This document shows positions 33,901 through 47,696 of a stretch of 64,000 nucleotides of DNA, piece by piece (within the stretch, counting starts at the first letter, position 1; every line of letters starts with the position of its first letter). Both the position numbers and the translations under genes were made by a program. Source of the DNA: Diphasiastrum complanatum (taxonomy: Eukaryota; Streptophyta; Lycopodiopsida; Lycopodiales; Lycopodiaceae); contig CM055097.1 in NCBI GenBank assembly GCA_029204225.1, positions 68,663,955 to 68,727,954 on the forward strand, read 5' to 3'. The notes below the pieces were generated by a model. It worked only from the letters and a program-made list of their open reading frames with translations, ran no database searches and was not told the origin of the DNA.

Positions 33901-36900
33901 GTTTTGTATGCCTGCAAACTATGCTAGATTCTTAAGAAATAAACCATGATTCAAGCTAATTCCATAACAAATTTGGATTAGAGACAAATAAGGAAAAGAC
34001 AAAGAAATTGAAATAAAACTAAAAAAAGGGAAGACAAGTTGAAAAAAAGGAACTCAAAACTATGAACATCACTGTTCATGTAGCACACATTGTCTTTACT
34101 AGCTGAAAATTAATAAGCTGTAGCGTGCAAGGAAACACGCAACCCCTTGAAAAAGGTAAAGGAGAGCAAAGAGTTCACTTGTCAACCATCCCATTGATGC
34201 TCATATGGATTCACAAGTTATTTAAAGTGACAAAAAGTATTGTTTAGTATCGATTAAGTCAAATTTGCACTCTCATAAAAGAGATTTGTCAAGCCGTTTG
34301 GTGATGCCTAGGACAGATTCTATACAGTAACTGAGGACAAAATAATCACAAAAACATGAACCATATAAAAATGAAAACTTGGCAGGTTGTGTTTTTGAGA
34401 TCTCTTTTGTAGACCCAGGGCTGACTTAAGCACTAACAATTCATAAACAGTGATGAGAATAGTACTTATAAACATGCATGTCACAAGAAATGCAAAAAAC
34501 TAATATACCACAGTACTAAGTAGTCATCATCAGTAAGAAGGAAAAATCATAATAAATCACTAGCAATCTGACAAAAGGATATATCCTTATACATTTCGGA
34601 GTAAGACTACCAAAGAAAAATAGATATAATTTCAACCCTTTCCCACAAATCAGTCCGACCCTTCCGCCTAATCAAGCACTCAGAGTTAGAACGATTTCTC
34701 AATTGTTTATCTCTGGTTCTGAGTACTCTTTCAGGTTCCAAAGGTACACCTTAGCAATAAATCCTCCAAGTGGGTAAGATCCTCATCATATCCAACTATA
34801 TCACCTTCAGGTAAACTTAATTTTAACCGGTTTACATGAAACATTGGGTGAGCAGTCGACTTATCTTGAAAATAAGTTCGTAAGCTAAAGAACCAATTTT
34901 TCTTATAATCCAAAACGGTCCACAATATCTGGTAGACAATGTATAATGCTTACCTGTACACATACTCTTAGAATCTTTTGGAATTCTAAGATATACCCAG
35001 TCATCAACTTTAAAATCTCTGAGAGATCTCTTAAGATCAACATAGTGCTTAGCTCTATCCTGAGCACTACGCATACTATCACGTGCCACTTGCAACATTT
35101 CTTGCATATCATGCAAGAAATCCGCAACTTTCTGGATCTTAACAGATTTTGTCTCCACGTTTACCGAAGATCTAGGTTGAAAATCGTACATCAGCATAAA
35201 CGGACTATAACCTGTAGCAGAATGTTTTCTACTATTGTAAGCAAACTCAATTAAAGGAATGTAATCTTCCCACTGAGACTGCCTGTGAGACACATAAGTC
35301 CTCAACATATCCTCCATAGTCTGATTAGTCCTTTTCGTCTGGCCATCTGATTCAGGATGACCAGTAGAACTACAACTAAGCGAGATTTCTAGCCTATGGA
35401 ATACAACTGACCAAAAGTGACCTGTAAAGTTAGGATCTCTGTCACTAACAATATCACTTGGCAATCCAAAAAGCTTGAATAGTCTTTCCACAAAGATCTG
35501 GGCTAAATCCGAAGCCTTTGCAGTTGACTTAACTGGTATAAACGTAGGGTATGTCATGACATTCATAAAGAATTCTCTTCTTTAACTCATCATCCGCTGG
35601 TACACAAATTTTCCATTCCGAAATAGCAAACCACCTCGGATAGAGAACTGTTCCATTATCTTCTTATCTTTCTTAGGAACCTGAGATCCCTATGAGTTAA
35701 TCTTTATTCCATTCTCATTTTTCCCAGTCTCAACCATCTTCTAGATGCAACCAAGAGGAGAATCTGATTCACACTTTCCTCTCAACAAAAGATATAGATC
35801 AGTGGAAATCTGGGTGCATGAAAGTTCATTTAATTCACCAATCCGACTAAGAGCGTTCACAACTTGGATAGAGCTTCCTTTGACATATCGGATCCCATGA
35901 TCAGATTCCTGCATAAGCACGGCCTAGCGAGCTTTACAACCCCTCAGATCGTTTTGATTACAAAAGTATTATAGAGGCTGGTGATCTGTATACACTATAG
36001 ATTGACCACCATAAAGGTAATGCCTCCAGGTTTTAAGTGCATGTATCACAACAAATAACTCCTTCTCCTGAGTTGTATAATGCAATTGAGATTCGGTAAG
36101 TTTCTTGCTCTCAAACGCTATCGGCCTATCATTTTGTAAAAGAACCGCTCCTATCGTCGAATCACTTGCGTCAGCATTCTCAAAAGAAAGAGAGAGATGG
36201 CTAGAAACCTTCTTGTAGAAACTCGTGAACAGCCGTGATTGAATAGTTAAGATCCTGGATCCTTAGGCTTCTATTTCCTACATGGTATTAGAGCTTTTAG
36301 GTGATCAGATTGCTTGCAGGAGGGCGCCCAATAGGAAGCTTAGTTCTTCCCCTTTAGGTAGCAGAAAACCATCAAACTGCTGATTTTTGCAGGAGAAAAA
36401 TCTGTTCATCTTCTTATGACTTTTTTTTCAGGAAATTGCAAGGCACCTTCACCACTTCACCTATTTGAGAGCTAGCAGTAGGGCGCCCATGCTCAAACCA
36501 ATTGCATGTGATTTTGACTCAATTACATGGTCAAAATTTCAGATTTACTTCTTAAATGAAGATACATGTGTTTTGGACACATTTCTTGCTGAAATTTCCC
36601 TGTTGGTGAGCTTGGAGTAGGGCGCTACCATCAGCTCTATATGCACATAGTGCAGAAAACAGCTCATCTTCAGCTTTACAAGTTGCAGTTTTTTCATCTA
36701 TTGATTGGGTGATTGATACCGGTGCCACACGTCATACGACTTATCACAAAGCTTGTAAAAATGCATGATGGAAGCAAAGTTCAAGGTGTTGATAACACCT
36801 CTTATCCTATCAGAGGTATTGGAGCGATCCCCATTATCTTACCCAATGGTGAGGAGAAGTACATTCGTAATGTACTTTATGTTCCAAAAATAAAAAAGAA

Positions 36901-39900
36901 TCTCATTTCGGTGTGGATTGGTTCCCAAAGAGATCTCTTATGATCATTGCTTCGGGAACTTTAGAGTTGGCTGAATTATGGCATGCTAGGTTTGGACATC
37001 TCAACTTTGCTAGCTTGAAGATGTTGAAGAGATTCAATATGGTTGAAGACATTCCTAATATTGAGCATCCCGAAGGACATGTATGCGAAGGATGCATACT
37101 TAGGAAATTTCAAAGGCAAGCTTTTCCAATTGATGGAACTATTCGAGTTGATGGCAAATTTGATTTGGTTCATAGTGATGTATGTGGTCCAATGAGAACC
37201 GAATCCATTGGAAGGTGTAAATACTTTGTTACTTTTATTGATGACCTTTCAAGATTTACATGGATTTATCGTATGAAGGCAAAATTTGAAGTTTTTCAAC
37301 GCTTTAAGGATTTTTTAGCAATGATAGAAAATCAGTTTGGGCACTCTTTGAAGATCTTACGTACCGACCGAGGAGGGGAATATATAAAATATGTTCGGTA
37401 CTTATCTTCAAAGCAAAGTATCCATCATCAAATGAAAACTCCTTACACACCTCAACAAAATGGTGTTGCCAAAAGAAAGAATCGCACTATCATGGAGATG
37501 GCTCAATGCATGTTTAATTCAAAGGGCCTACTTCACAAGATTTGGAGGGCTATGGGTTGTTCACTATGGATACTAATAAAATCATAGTGAGTCATGATGT
37601 TCATTTTGATGAAAAGACCTCCTATGATGTTGCACCCACTCATGTCATGAAAGCGGACTTCCCCCATGATGCATATGTTGAAATATTTCCAGATTTGGTT
37701 TTGCCATCTAATCATGAAGAGGAGGGACTGCCATCTACTTCTAGTGGACAGCCCACTACTTCTTCAATTTTGAAGCCCATAGTTCATCAAGAAGAACCTA
37801 TTTATGGTGAAGAGCAGCCTGTTGAAGACATTGGACAGCAAGATCCAAGTTCGAAAACATTGGACGGCAAGGTCCAAGTTCGGAACACTTTGGACAGCAA
37901 AGTGTTGACAAAGGTAAGGCTGTTGGACAGCCCAAACAAGTCCCTAAATAGTTGTTGCAGACTTTGCAGGACAACAAAGTGGATCATTTCTATGAAGGGA
38001 AGACTCGTGTCTCTACTAAATCAGTAGAATTTGCTGATTTTTCTGATTTTGCTCTTGCTTCTATTGAGGATAGTGCAGTAGAACCCGTTTATAATGAGCA
38101 GGCCAGCGGAGTAAAATGTTGGGAGGATGCGATGCAAGAGGAGTATACACTTGGATTCTTGATAGTTTGCCAAATTTTTATGATGAAGACGTTGGACAGC
38201 AGGTTCAGTCATCTTCTTTTGGTCATTTACAACCCATTTTACATCATGAGCAGTCGATTATGCTTCAGAAACAGCCTGCGGAAGATTATGGACAACATGG
38301 TCCATGTTGGGAACACTTTGGGCAACCCATAACAGTTCCTTGCCGGCTATTGGAGACTTTGCAGGACAACAAAGAAATGTCTTACTACAAAGGAAAGGCA
38401 CATACCTCTTTAAAATCAGTACCTCTTGCTGATTTTTTTTGGTTCTACACTTACTCTTCATCATGATGATTGCCTATTCTATGCGAGCAAGTCATTGATG
38501 GTAAGGTTTGGGAGGATGTGATGCCAAAAGAGTTTGGTACTCTTTTTTATTGTCGTTATGGTAAGAAGTTTTTTCGAATGATGTGGGAGCCTATGATGGA
38601 TTACAAGTCCATGTTTCGACTTATTGCCGAGTTTATGTTGGTTTCCTACTTCGGATGGAGCATGCAAATCCTCACCCCTCGACTTGATGGGGGTGAGATT
38701 TTGACTACTTCGATGCGAAGTTTATTTGGCATTCAGACAGCAAGTTGCATTTTTCCCTTTCGAGAAGTTACTTCATGTTATGTTATGCATGTCCATTTAA
38801 GGAGGGTGTTGGAATGTAGATGGAATTGCTTACATTACCATAAGTTACTTTGACCCAAAAGGTCGAGAGTTGTGTAACCATGGTCATTTATTATATTAGG
38901 CCTACTAAACTTGGAGTTAGCTAAGTTAGTATGAAATTAACTTGGTAGGGACTCATGGGTCCACTAGGCCTGAATTGTGACATTAAGTACCCCAACTTGA
39001 CATATTGGAGGTACCTTATTCTTTCTATGTAACTTATAGAAAGTTAAATAGTCAATAGTCAAGTAGTTGGATAGCCAATAGTCAAGTAGTTGGATAGCCA
39101 ATAGTCATGAAGTTAGATAGTCATCTTAGACTATATATATGTGTGCATCCCATTTGTATGAGACACTTTTGTAAGCAATACTGAATCCCCCCGTTCGGTG
39201 TCCTAGTGTGGTGTCCAAAAAACGTGTGGCTTCGGCTGTGGCATCTTGCATGTCTGGGATCCCTCTGACTCTGATATTAAGTGCCTTTTGCTCTCTAGAT
39301 TTCTCTTCCTGGATCGTGGCTGGCAAAAGAGGAAGCTGGGACAGAGACGGAGGCTGGCACGCAGGCCAGTACTGCCTGCGTATCAGCAGTATCTGCCACG
39401 CAAGCAGCTGCCTGCGTGGCAGGAGCTGGGACAGAGACGGAGGCTGGCACGCAGGCCAGTACTGCCTGCGTATCAGCAGTATCTGCCACGCAAGCAGGCG
39501 CTGTCTGCGTGGCAGGAGGTTCTGCCACGCAGGCAGCTGCTTGCGTGGCAGATGGGGAACGGGTGCATTTAGGGGGTGTCATGGGTCAAGACTTAGACAG
39601 CAGGGAGGGCAGCACGTGGCAGGGGCAGCGGGCAGGGCTGGCTGGCAGCGGACAGGTGGCAGGCTGACAGATGGCAGGGCTGGCTGGACAGATGGCAGCG
39701 GGAGAGAGAGAAAGAAAGAAAGCTTTATTAATGTCTTTTCCATGCCAAAAGGCATATAAGACTAGTGAAGTACATGTCATGTATGTGGTAGCCATGGGAG
39801 CGTATAAAAAACGTCTCCAAACTGTAATAAAGAAAAACATCTAGTGCAACCTAAAATAGACACGTATGCGAGAATGTGCATAATAATAATCATATGTGTC

Positions 39901-42900
39901 TCGAGTAAGATGTCAAGGTTGTGCTGCATTTGTTGTGTTGCTGCTGTGAAAAAAAAAAAATGTGAGCCACAGTATGGGAAAGCACAGGAGTCTGCCGGCG
40001 GCGTCTGTGAGTATGAGCACGTGTATGTGTGATAGTAGTAGTAGTACGCCCCTGTGTAGAATGTCTAGTAATCCTGGTGGTATCCTGATGGTGAGAGGTA
40101 CATTGTCTCTGATCTCTATGAGCATGAGAGCGGCCAACATCCTCGTCGTCATCCTCATCATAATCCTCATCCTCAGGTACTAAATCATGCGATCTCCGTC
40201 TAGTAAAGAACGAAGTAATCAATGGCTGTGAGGTAAAATGCTGGGGTGTCTCGTATAGATCTCTCCGTAGTCTGGACATCTTGTGTACCATGAGAGCGAC
40301 ACACCGTGGGTCCTCATAAGCTATGAGAGATCGTAGAGTGGTAGGCATCTCTCGGAACAGGCAGTGATATCGTCCTCTAATCTCATAATATACAGGGCAC
40401 CGAAATATAAAATGCTCCTCAGACTCCACCTCACCTAGGGAGCAGAACTGGCAAATCCGCTCCTCTCTGGGAATACCGTGGAACCTCCCAGTCTGACCGG
40501 GGTCCCTGATGCATCTAGCTCCAAGAAATGAGTCTGATAGAAAGCTGGCTTAACCCCTAACTGGTTACGCCAAGTCCGCTCTAGATATGTGCGATAAAGG
40601 AAGCGTTTGATATACTGATGTGTGCCGGAGGGGAGCTCTGTGATGGAGATGCCAAATGATACAAGTAGGAGGTGAGAGGCCTGAGAGAACCATGATAGCC
40701 TGTAGCCCTGATCATGAAGACGCTGTGAGGAGGATAGTGCAACCTGTATGTATCGCCTGTCTATCTCTGGTCTCTGTATATAGGTGATAAGCTGAAGAAC
40801 TGCCTCGATTGTATAGGTGGAACTGCAAACTCGGCCAGGAGAATCTCATGGGGAACAGAAGGCTTCGCTCGAATCAACCAAGCTAGCATGGTGGTCTGTT
40901 GTAATAGGTCCTAACACCACAGTAGAGCAAACATTAACTCATCCACCCAACCTTGCCTACTCCCTGATATAGAGTAAGCCCCTCCTAGCCCAGTGTGAGG
41001 ACTGATAGCATGCAACTGCCAAGTGTCGGCCACGTGGCACTGACGTGGCCGACTGCACGTCGGGACCCAACTGGGGGCCCTATCCTGCTGACAGGGTCCC
41101 TAGGCTGTGTTAGGCCCGCCATGGCTATGGACCGTGCTGGGGCACACTACTCACACTGTCTTGCCCTGTTGGTCATGTACGCTGGACACGACCCTGACTG
41201 TGGTATCTGACCTATCTGTGTTCTCTAGGGTTCGGCACTGGTTACGAGCTCGTAACACTCCCTCCCCCTTAAGAACCGTCTTGGTCCTCTAAGACAAAGT
41301 TTGGAAAAATCTTGCGAAGGACGCTGCCTCTTTCCCAAGTGGCATTCTCAACAGGCTGATCATTCCACTTAACCAGATATTCTCGGTATAGAGTATGACG
41401 AGTCTGCGTCTCTCTACTATCAAGAATCTCCTCTGGTTCATGTGGAGGTTGTTGAGGATCCAATGGGAGAACTAGAACACTGTCCCCTACCAGATTATCT
41501 GATCTGGTTAAGGCTTTTCGTAACTGACTTACATGAAAGACTGGAAAAACCTTACTGCTGTGTGGGAGTTCTAGTTCATAGGTGACCTCGCCTAGTCTCC
41601 TACTGATGGTAAAGGGACCACAATACCTTGGAGACAACTTAGCACACACTCCTGATTTGAGGGTTTTAGAGTCAACTGGGACTCTCAAGTAGACTTTCTC
41701 ACCAGTGGAGAACTGCACATCCCGTCTGTGTGGATCTGCATAATGCCTGGCTCGATCCTGGGACTGCCTAATGCTACGCTTAGCATGTTCTATCATTTGG
41801 TTTAGGTCCTCTAAAAAGTTTCTGGCTGCTTCAACTTTTTCTTGTTTAAACCCTACAGCTGTGGGTGAGCGTGGCTGAAAACCGTACATCAGCATAAATG
41901 GGCTGTATCCCGTAGCTGAATGTTTGGTACTGTTGTAAGCAAACTCTAATATCGAGAGATACTCCTCCCAATTAGTTTGCCTCTTGCTGACGTATGCACG
42001 AAGCATATCCTCCAGCACTTGATTTACCCTTTCTGTTTGACCGTCCGTCTGTGGATGGTCGGTGGTACTCATATTAAGTTTAGTATGGAGATGATGGAAT
42101 ACTGCCCTCCAAAAATTTCCAGTAAACTTACTGTCCCGGTCGCTGACTATGCCGGAAGGTAGACCGTACAATTTAAATAGCCCGTCTACAAACAACCTCG
42201 CTAACTCTGGAGCTCTAACGGTTGTTTTGGTCAGAATAAAATGAGCCATTTTGGTCAGACGGTCAACTGTGACCCATATAGCGTCATTACCCTTTTGGGT
42301 TTTAGGCAGGCCTACTATAAAATCCATGGAGATACTCTCCCATTTACCAGCTGGTATTTCTAAGGGATGCAACAACCCTCCTGCCTTTAAACGCTCTGCT
42401 TTATTTACTTGACATTTCTGGCAACTGGTTACATACTGGTGGACGTCCTTTTTCATACTGGGCCAGAAAAATTGCCTACGAAGAAGCTCATAGGTCTTCT
42501 GTATGCCTGGGTGTCCCACGCTAGGATTGTCATGACATTCATATAGGACCTGCTGCCTATAATCCTCTGAATTGGGGACACATACTCTATCTCTATAGAG
42601 CAAGTACTCATCCTGAATGGAATATTGTTTCCATTTGAATCCTTGAGTCAACTGACCCTCAACCACTAGGGTTTGCTTGGGTAATACAGGCTCAGAATCC
42701 TCAACGTCATCTGACGACGTATACTCGGACTCATCATCATCCTCAACGGAAGCTGCCGTATTCTTGGATGAACTGGCACCAGCCCCGGGAACTGGTTCTG
42801 GAGTCTGTAACTATCTGTTCTGGACTGAGTTCCAGATAATAGAGAAGAATGCATCATGCTGGCATTTCCCTCTCAAGGACTCGATAACTCATTACGAATC

Positions 42901-45900
42901 TGAGTAAAACTCAGCTCGTTTATCATAGGCATTCTGCTAAGGGCATCTGCTACTGTATTGAATTTTCCACGCCTATATCTGATAGACATGTCAAACTCTT
43001 GCATCAACTCTGCCCAACGAGCTTTCCGACCTCTAAGCTCAGGTTGATTGCAAAGGTATCTGAGACTCTCACGGTCTGTCAGGACCTCAAAGTTGGCACC
43101 ATACAAATAATGCCTCCAAGTCTTAAGGGCATGGACTATAGAAAAGAGTTCCTTTTCATAGGCACTATACCTAGTCTGTGCTGGCTCGAGTTTTTTACTC
43201 TCGAACGCAACTGGTCGTCCACCCTGAGTTAGCACAGCACCTACTGCAAAGTCGCTAGCATCTGTTTCGACCACAAATGGCTGATTGGGGTCGACGACCT
43301 TTAAAACTGGTGTTGTAGCTAAGGCTGTATTGAGAGCATCAAAGCTCTCCTGTTGTGCGGACTCCCAAATGAACTCCTTTCCCTTCCCCTTAAGGAGATT
43401 TGTCATAGGGACTGCTGTCTGAGCATATTCCTTGACAAATCGTCTGTAATATCCCGCAAGACCAAGAAAGATTTGAAGTTCCAAAATATTCTGAGGTCTC
43501 AGCCAACTGAGTATGGCTTTAACCTTATTTGGGTCCATCTTAATCCCATCTGAAGAGATAATGTGACCCAAATATGCTACTTCTTCAACGAAGAATTCAC
43601 ACTTGGATTGTTTAGCATAAAGCTTATGCTTTCTGAGCAGTCGAAACACCTTTCTGAGGTGTTTTAGATGCTCCTTCCTCGTTTTACTGTAGACGAGGAT
43701 GTCATCTAAAAATACGACTACAAACTTACCCAAGTATGGTCTGAGGACACTGTTCATCAAGGTCATAAAGGTAGCTGGAGCATTTGTGAGCCCAAATGGC
43801 ATCACCTTAAACTCATAATGACCGTGACGAGTCCTAAAAGCTGTTTTCGAGACATCTTCCGATTTTATACGGACTTGATGATATCCCGATCTGAGGTCTA
43901 TTTTGCTGAAAAACTTAGCTCCGTCGAGTTGATCAAACAACTCGTCTGCCCGAGGCATAGGGTATTTATTCTTAATTGTGACTTTATTGAGGGCTCTGTA
44001 ATCTACGCAGAGACGCATAGATCCCTCTTTCTTTTTCACCAATAGGACTGGTGAGGCCCATGGTGAACTACTGGTCTGAATTTGGCCTTTCCCAAGATAG
44101 TCTGTTAACTGCCTAGTTATTTCTTCATCCTCTGTTCGGCTGACCCGATACGGAGGTTTAGAAACAGGTGCTGTACCTGGTACTAGGTTTATTACATGAT
44201 CTACCTCTCTGCTAGGTGGTAAACCATGTGGCAAATCTTCAGGAAAAACATCTTTAAATTTAGACAATAAAGTTTCTAATTTACTGATTTTCTGCTGAAT
44301 AGAACTGGAAATAGAAACTTCAGGAATAAACTGAAAGTCACATAAGAATACCTGATGGTCTTCGTCTCCGATTAGCTGACAGAGTTCTGAACTGCAGACC
44401 ATAGGGCTGTTGGGAACATCATGCTCCCCATGCGGCTGGATCTCTCGGCCTTTATGCTGAAAGCTGAGGGTGTTCTCCTGATAGTTTCTGTGGAGGGAAG
44501 GTCCTAAACTGTAGAGCCAATCTCTCCCGAGAACAATATCTGTTCGATCCAGGTGCATTATCTGAAAGTTTATTTCATCTTGGTACCCCTGAATACCAAG
44601 ATTTAACTTACTTACCATAGTTTCCCATATTTTTTTGTCTTCACCCTTAGCTAATGAAACTATGTACCTATGCTGACTAGGTACTTCTGGTAGTTTAAGC
44701 TTTTTAACCAGGGTGTGGTTGATGAAATTATGGGTTGCCCCATCATCAACCATGACTCTTACTGACTGGTTACCAACTTTCCCATGCATACGTACTAGGT
44801 CATGCGGCCCAAAGCTGAAGGGTCTCGCTAGCATTGCAGAGGTCAGCTGACAACAGTGTTCATGATCTTCATGATACACTTTGATCTCGGAAGCTGCCGA
44901 GTCACTGGGGAAACATACAGTCTGAACAAGATGAACTTGTTTTTTATCTTTTTTATCTTTTTTAGTGAAAGGCCCCTTGGGACACTGTCTGACTGTGTGT
45001 CCCTTGCCCATACACACAAAGCACAAACGTTCTTGTTTGGCTTTCTCAAAATCATCTGGTTTTAAGGGCTGTATGAGCGAAGGGCGTTTCTGAGGAGCTT
45101 CACCTTTAAATTTATCTTCTTTCTTTCTTTTTAAAAATTTCTTTTTAAATTGAAAGTCTTTCTGAGGAAGCTGCTCAGAAAGTGGTTGCTGTCTCGCTCT
45201 CTTCCTACCCACTGAATCATCATAGATTTGAGCATATCTGAGAGCTTGCTCAAGGGTAGTAGGCGAGTTTCTCTGGACCTCTACTTTATATTCATCTTTG
45301 AGGCCACGGACACATCCCCTGATTTTTTGATAGTCATCCATATTTTTAATCTTTAAAATTGCTTCTCGATACTGCGAGATATATTGGATGAGGGACTTGT
45401 CCATTACTGTTCTTTCCCAGGCTTCCCAGGCTCTATCAAGTTCATTCTCTGGTAGAAATTCTCTTAGGAAAGCTTCTTCAAAAGCTTTCCATGACCGGGG
45501 AGTCTGCCCAGTCTCCTGGAGATTTAACCACCACTTATAGGCCATAGGCCCTAAAGAAAGACTGGCCTCAATTGCTTGCAAATGGTCAGGGGTCTGTTTA
45601 AGAGCATGAATGTTCTTCCATTTGCTGAGGAAAGTTTGTAGAATATCTGCATTTCTATCCTTCTCTTCCCCATTAAAAGTAGGAGGCTTTAAATCTTTAA
45701 AAACACTGGGGTGAGATCGTAAAGTCTCACCCGAAACTGATGGAAGTGGAGAAGGGGATAACTGAGAAGTGGAGGGAAGGCTTCCATTCGCGGAACTCAA
45801 AATCAAGTTTTTGAGTTCAGCGAACGAGTCGTCCACACTGGACTTGAAATTGGCTAATGCCAACTTCAGTTCATCCACTTCTGTTACCAATTGGAGGAAC

Positions 45901-47656
45901 TGCTCCTTGGTAACTAGTTCGTCGAGTTCTTCGGCGAACTGTTCCTGTTCTTCTACTTCCATGGGTTCCTTCCCTTTCCTGTAAGCCAAGGCTTCTGTTT
46001 CAAGTTCGTCGAAGCCTCTCTCCTGGGGTTGATCAGGTCCCTGAGGAGTGGTCATCTTCGAAACTGAAAGAGAGCTACCTTAACTTCTGAAGGAAAAAAG
46101 TCTAAAAGACTAATTTACAACTGTACAAGGGAAAGGAAAGATGACTTAGCTGTTTCTGAGGACTGTACTTCCAAAGAAAGAATGAAGAGGAACCCTCAAG
46201 CAGGCGACCTCACCTGAACCACGTCCACTAGCAGATCTAGTCTCTCGTCGGAATACTGAATCCCATCTGTATCCAGGAAAGGAAGTCCTCGCTCTGGGCT
46301 CTCGTGTGTCTCCATGAAGAATAATATATCCCTGCCTGTAATGAAATCAACAAGGTCGCCGGCCGTAGAAGATGAGTGTATGCCAGCACAGTTCCACACT
46401 CCAATCCGAAGGTGGTGTGGATGGGGCCCCGAGGTGCTCCCACCCCCGGGCACCCCAAATCCCTAGCACTGGGATCTGCTAGGTGCACTATCAAGAAAGC
46501 GCACTCGTCCATCTCGGTAAATGACTCGTCTGCCAGACTCACAGGCTGCCTGAAAGGCCTTACGCCTCTCCTCTACCTGGATATATGTGAGGTCGTCATC
46601 CATATAGATAGTGGTGCCACGAAGCTTAGCTCTGCACCGCAGAGCATCTCAGCGGCTCTCTAGAGAGGTGAAACGGATAATGAGTGTAGCGGCATCTTTG
46701 GAGGTCCTCCAAGCTGTATCTAGCCCATCTGTCATATGTCCTAGGGGTGGTCTCAAGAAATCTCGTGGCCTCGGCAGTGGCATCCTGTGTGTCTGGTATC
46801 CCACGAACCCTAATGTTGTGGGCCTTTTGCTCCCTCGACCTCTCTTCCGAAATGGTGGCGGAGATGATGGAAGAGATGGGGGCGCTAGGTTTGGTGCCTT
46901 TCTGCAAGACTGCTGCCCATGAATCTTTATGCTGCTCTATTTTATTCTCAAGGTCCTTTATCTTGGTGGTGGTTGATTCCGATGCTGCAACCTGCTTAGT
47001 GTTGATCACCTGCTCTAATGAAGCGACTTTGGACTGCAACACATTTTTTTCTTTGAGTAAGGAGACCACTATTCCTTTCAGTTGTGATAGTTCATGTTTC
47101 AAAAGCTGGAAATCGGCTTTCATTTGGTCAGCTTCCCAGGAAGAGAATAGTTCCGTTGATTTGGAGGGAGTGTATGGAATGGGTACCACAGATGGGGGAG
47201 CTATGGGTTCTTGAGGAATAGGGATAGGAAGAAGGCCTGTAGGAGTGGTCAGAGCAATAGGGTGGGAGATTGATGGAGATGAGGAAGATGCAGAAGAAGA
47301 AGAAGATGAAAGAGAGGGAGGAACCACAGAGGATAAAGGAGGAAGAAGAAGGTGCCACACCATCTGTAGGCAGCGATGGCAGGTCTGAGGACAGCGAGGG
47401 GGCAGCGATGGGGGAGGTATTAGTGTCTGCAAAGAGAGGGGGGGGGGGTGTTTCCAGCATTGATGGAGCAACTGTCTCCATCAGCGATGGAGGAACTGTT
47501 GTTTCCAGCGAGGGAGGGGATGTTTCCAGCGAGGGAGGGGGCAGCGAGGGAGGGGGAGGAGACAATAGCGAGGGGGGAGCGGGTGGTCCGACGTGGAGGG
47601 AGTGAGGAGATGGCGCGAGAGACAGGAGGAGCAGATCCAGATCCGCGTGGAGCCAT

Positions 47657-47696
<40 letters not shown>

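Larger units (their letters stand above)
36174..39184 (+). mobile_element. Copia-2b: Gag- and RT-deleted copia element
   Basis: A remnant of 5' LTR (to 36282), a PBS, a leader (36295-36640), then a direct jump into the protease ([10 protein letters not shown], near 36700), so Gag is gone. Pre-integrase and integrase follow to about 37530 ([28 protein letters not shown]-type core, [12 protein letters not shown]). Then comes the linker, a truncated second copy of that linker, the polypurine tract and a 3' LTR cut at 39184. RT and RNase H are absent. The arrangement after the linker matches Copia-2c. Confidence 0.88.
40897..46195 (-). mobile_element. Gypsy-1: chromodomain-bearing Ty3/gypsy element, nearly intact, 5' LTR missing
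   Basis: The minus strand encodes Gag, protease, RT and RNase H in one 1060-codon frame, then integrase with a C-terminal chromodomain, a polypurine tract and a 361-bp 3' LTR. It is a chromovirus; the chromodomain normally steers integration to heterochromatin. Only one stop (TGA at 42873) and one frame change (near 42775) interrupt the coding region. The 5' LTR and the PBS are gone: upstream of the Gag ATG are 140 bp of leader and then LINE G. The lower flank is LINE E. Confidence 0.93.

Noticed and set aside
36173-36180. A functional junction between Gypsy-2 and Copia-2b
   Set aside because: The few bases shared by both at the boundary are too short to interpret beyond ordinary microhomology.
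39126-39326. A separate short gene across the Copia-2b LTR boundary
   Set aside because: The frame joins LTR sequence to a truncated LINE H ORF1; only the ORF1 part has homology within the window.
46747-47214. 155-codon plus-strand open frame
   Set aside because: It is antisense to LINE G ORF1, which has the coiled coil and RNA-binding motifs.
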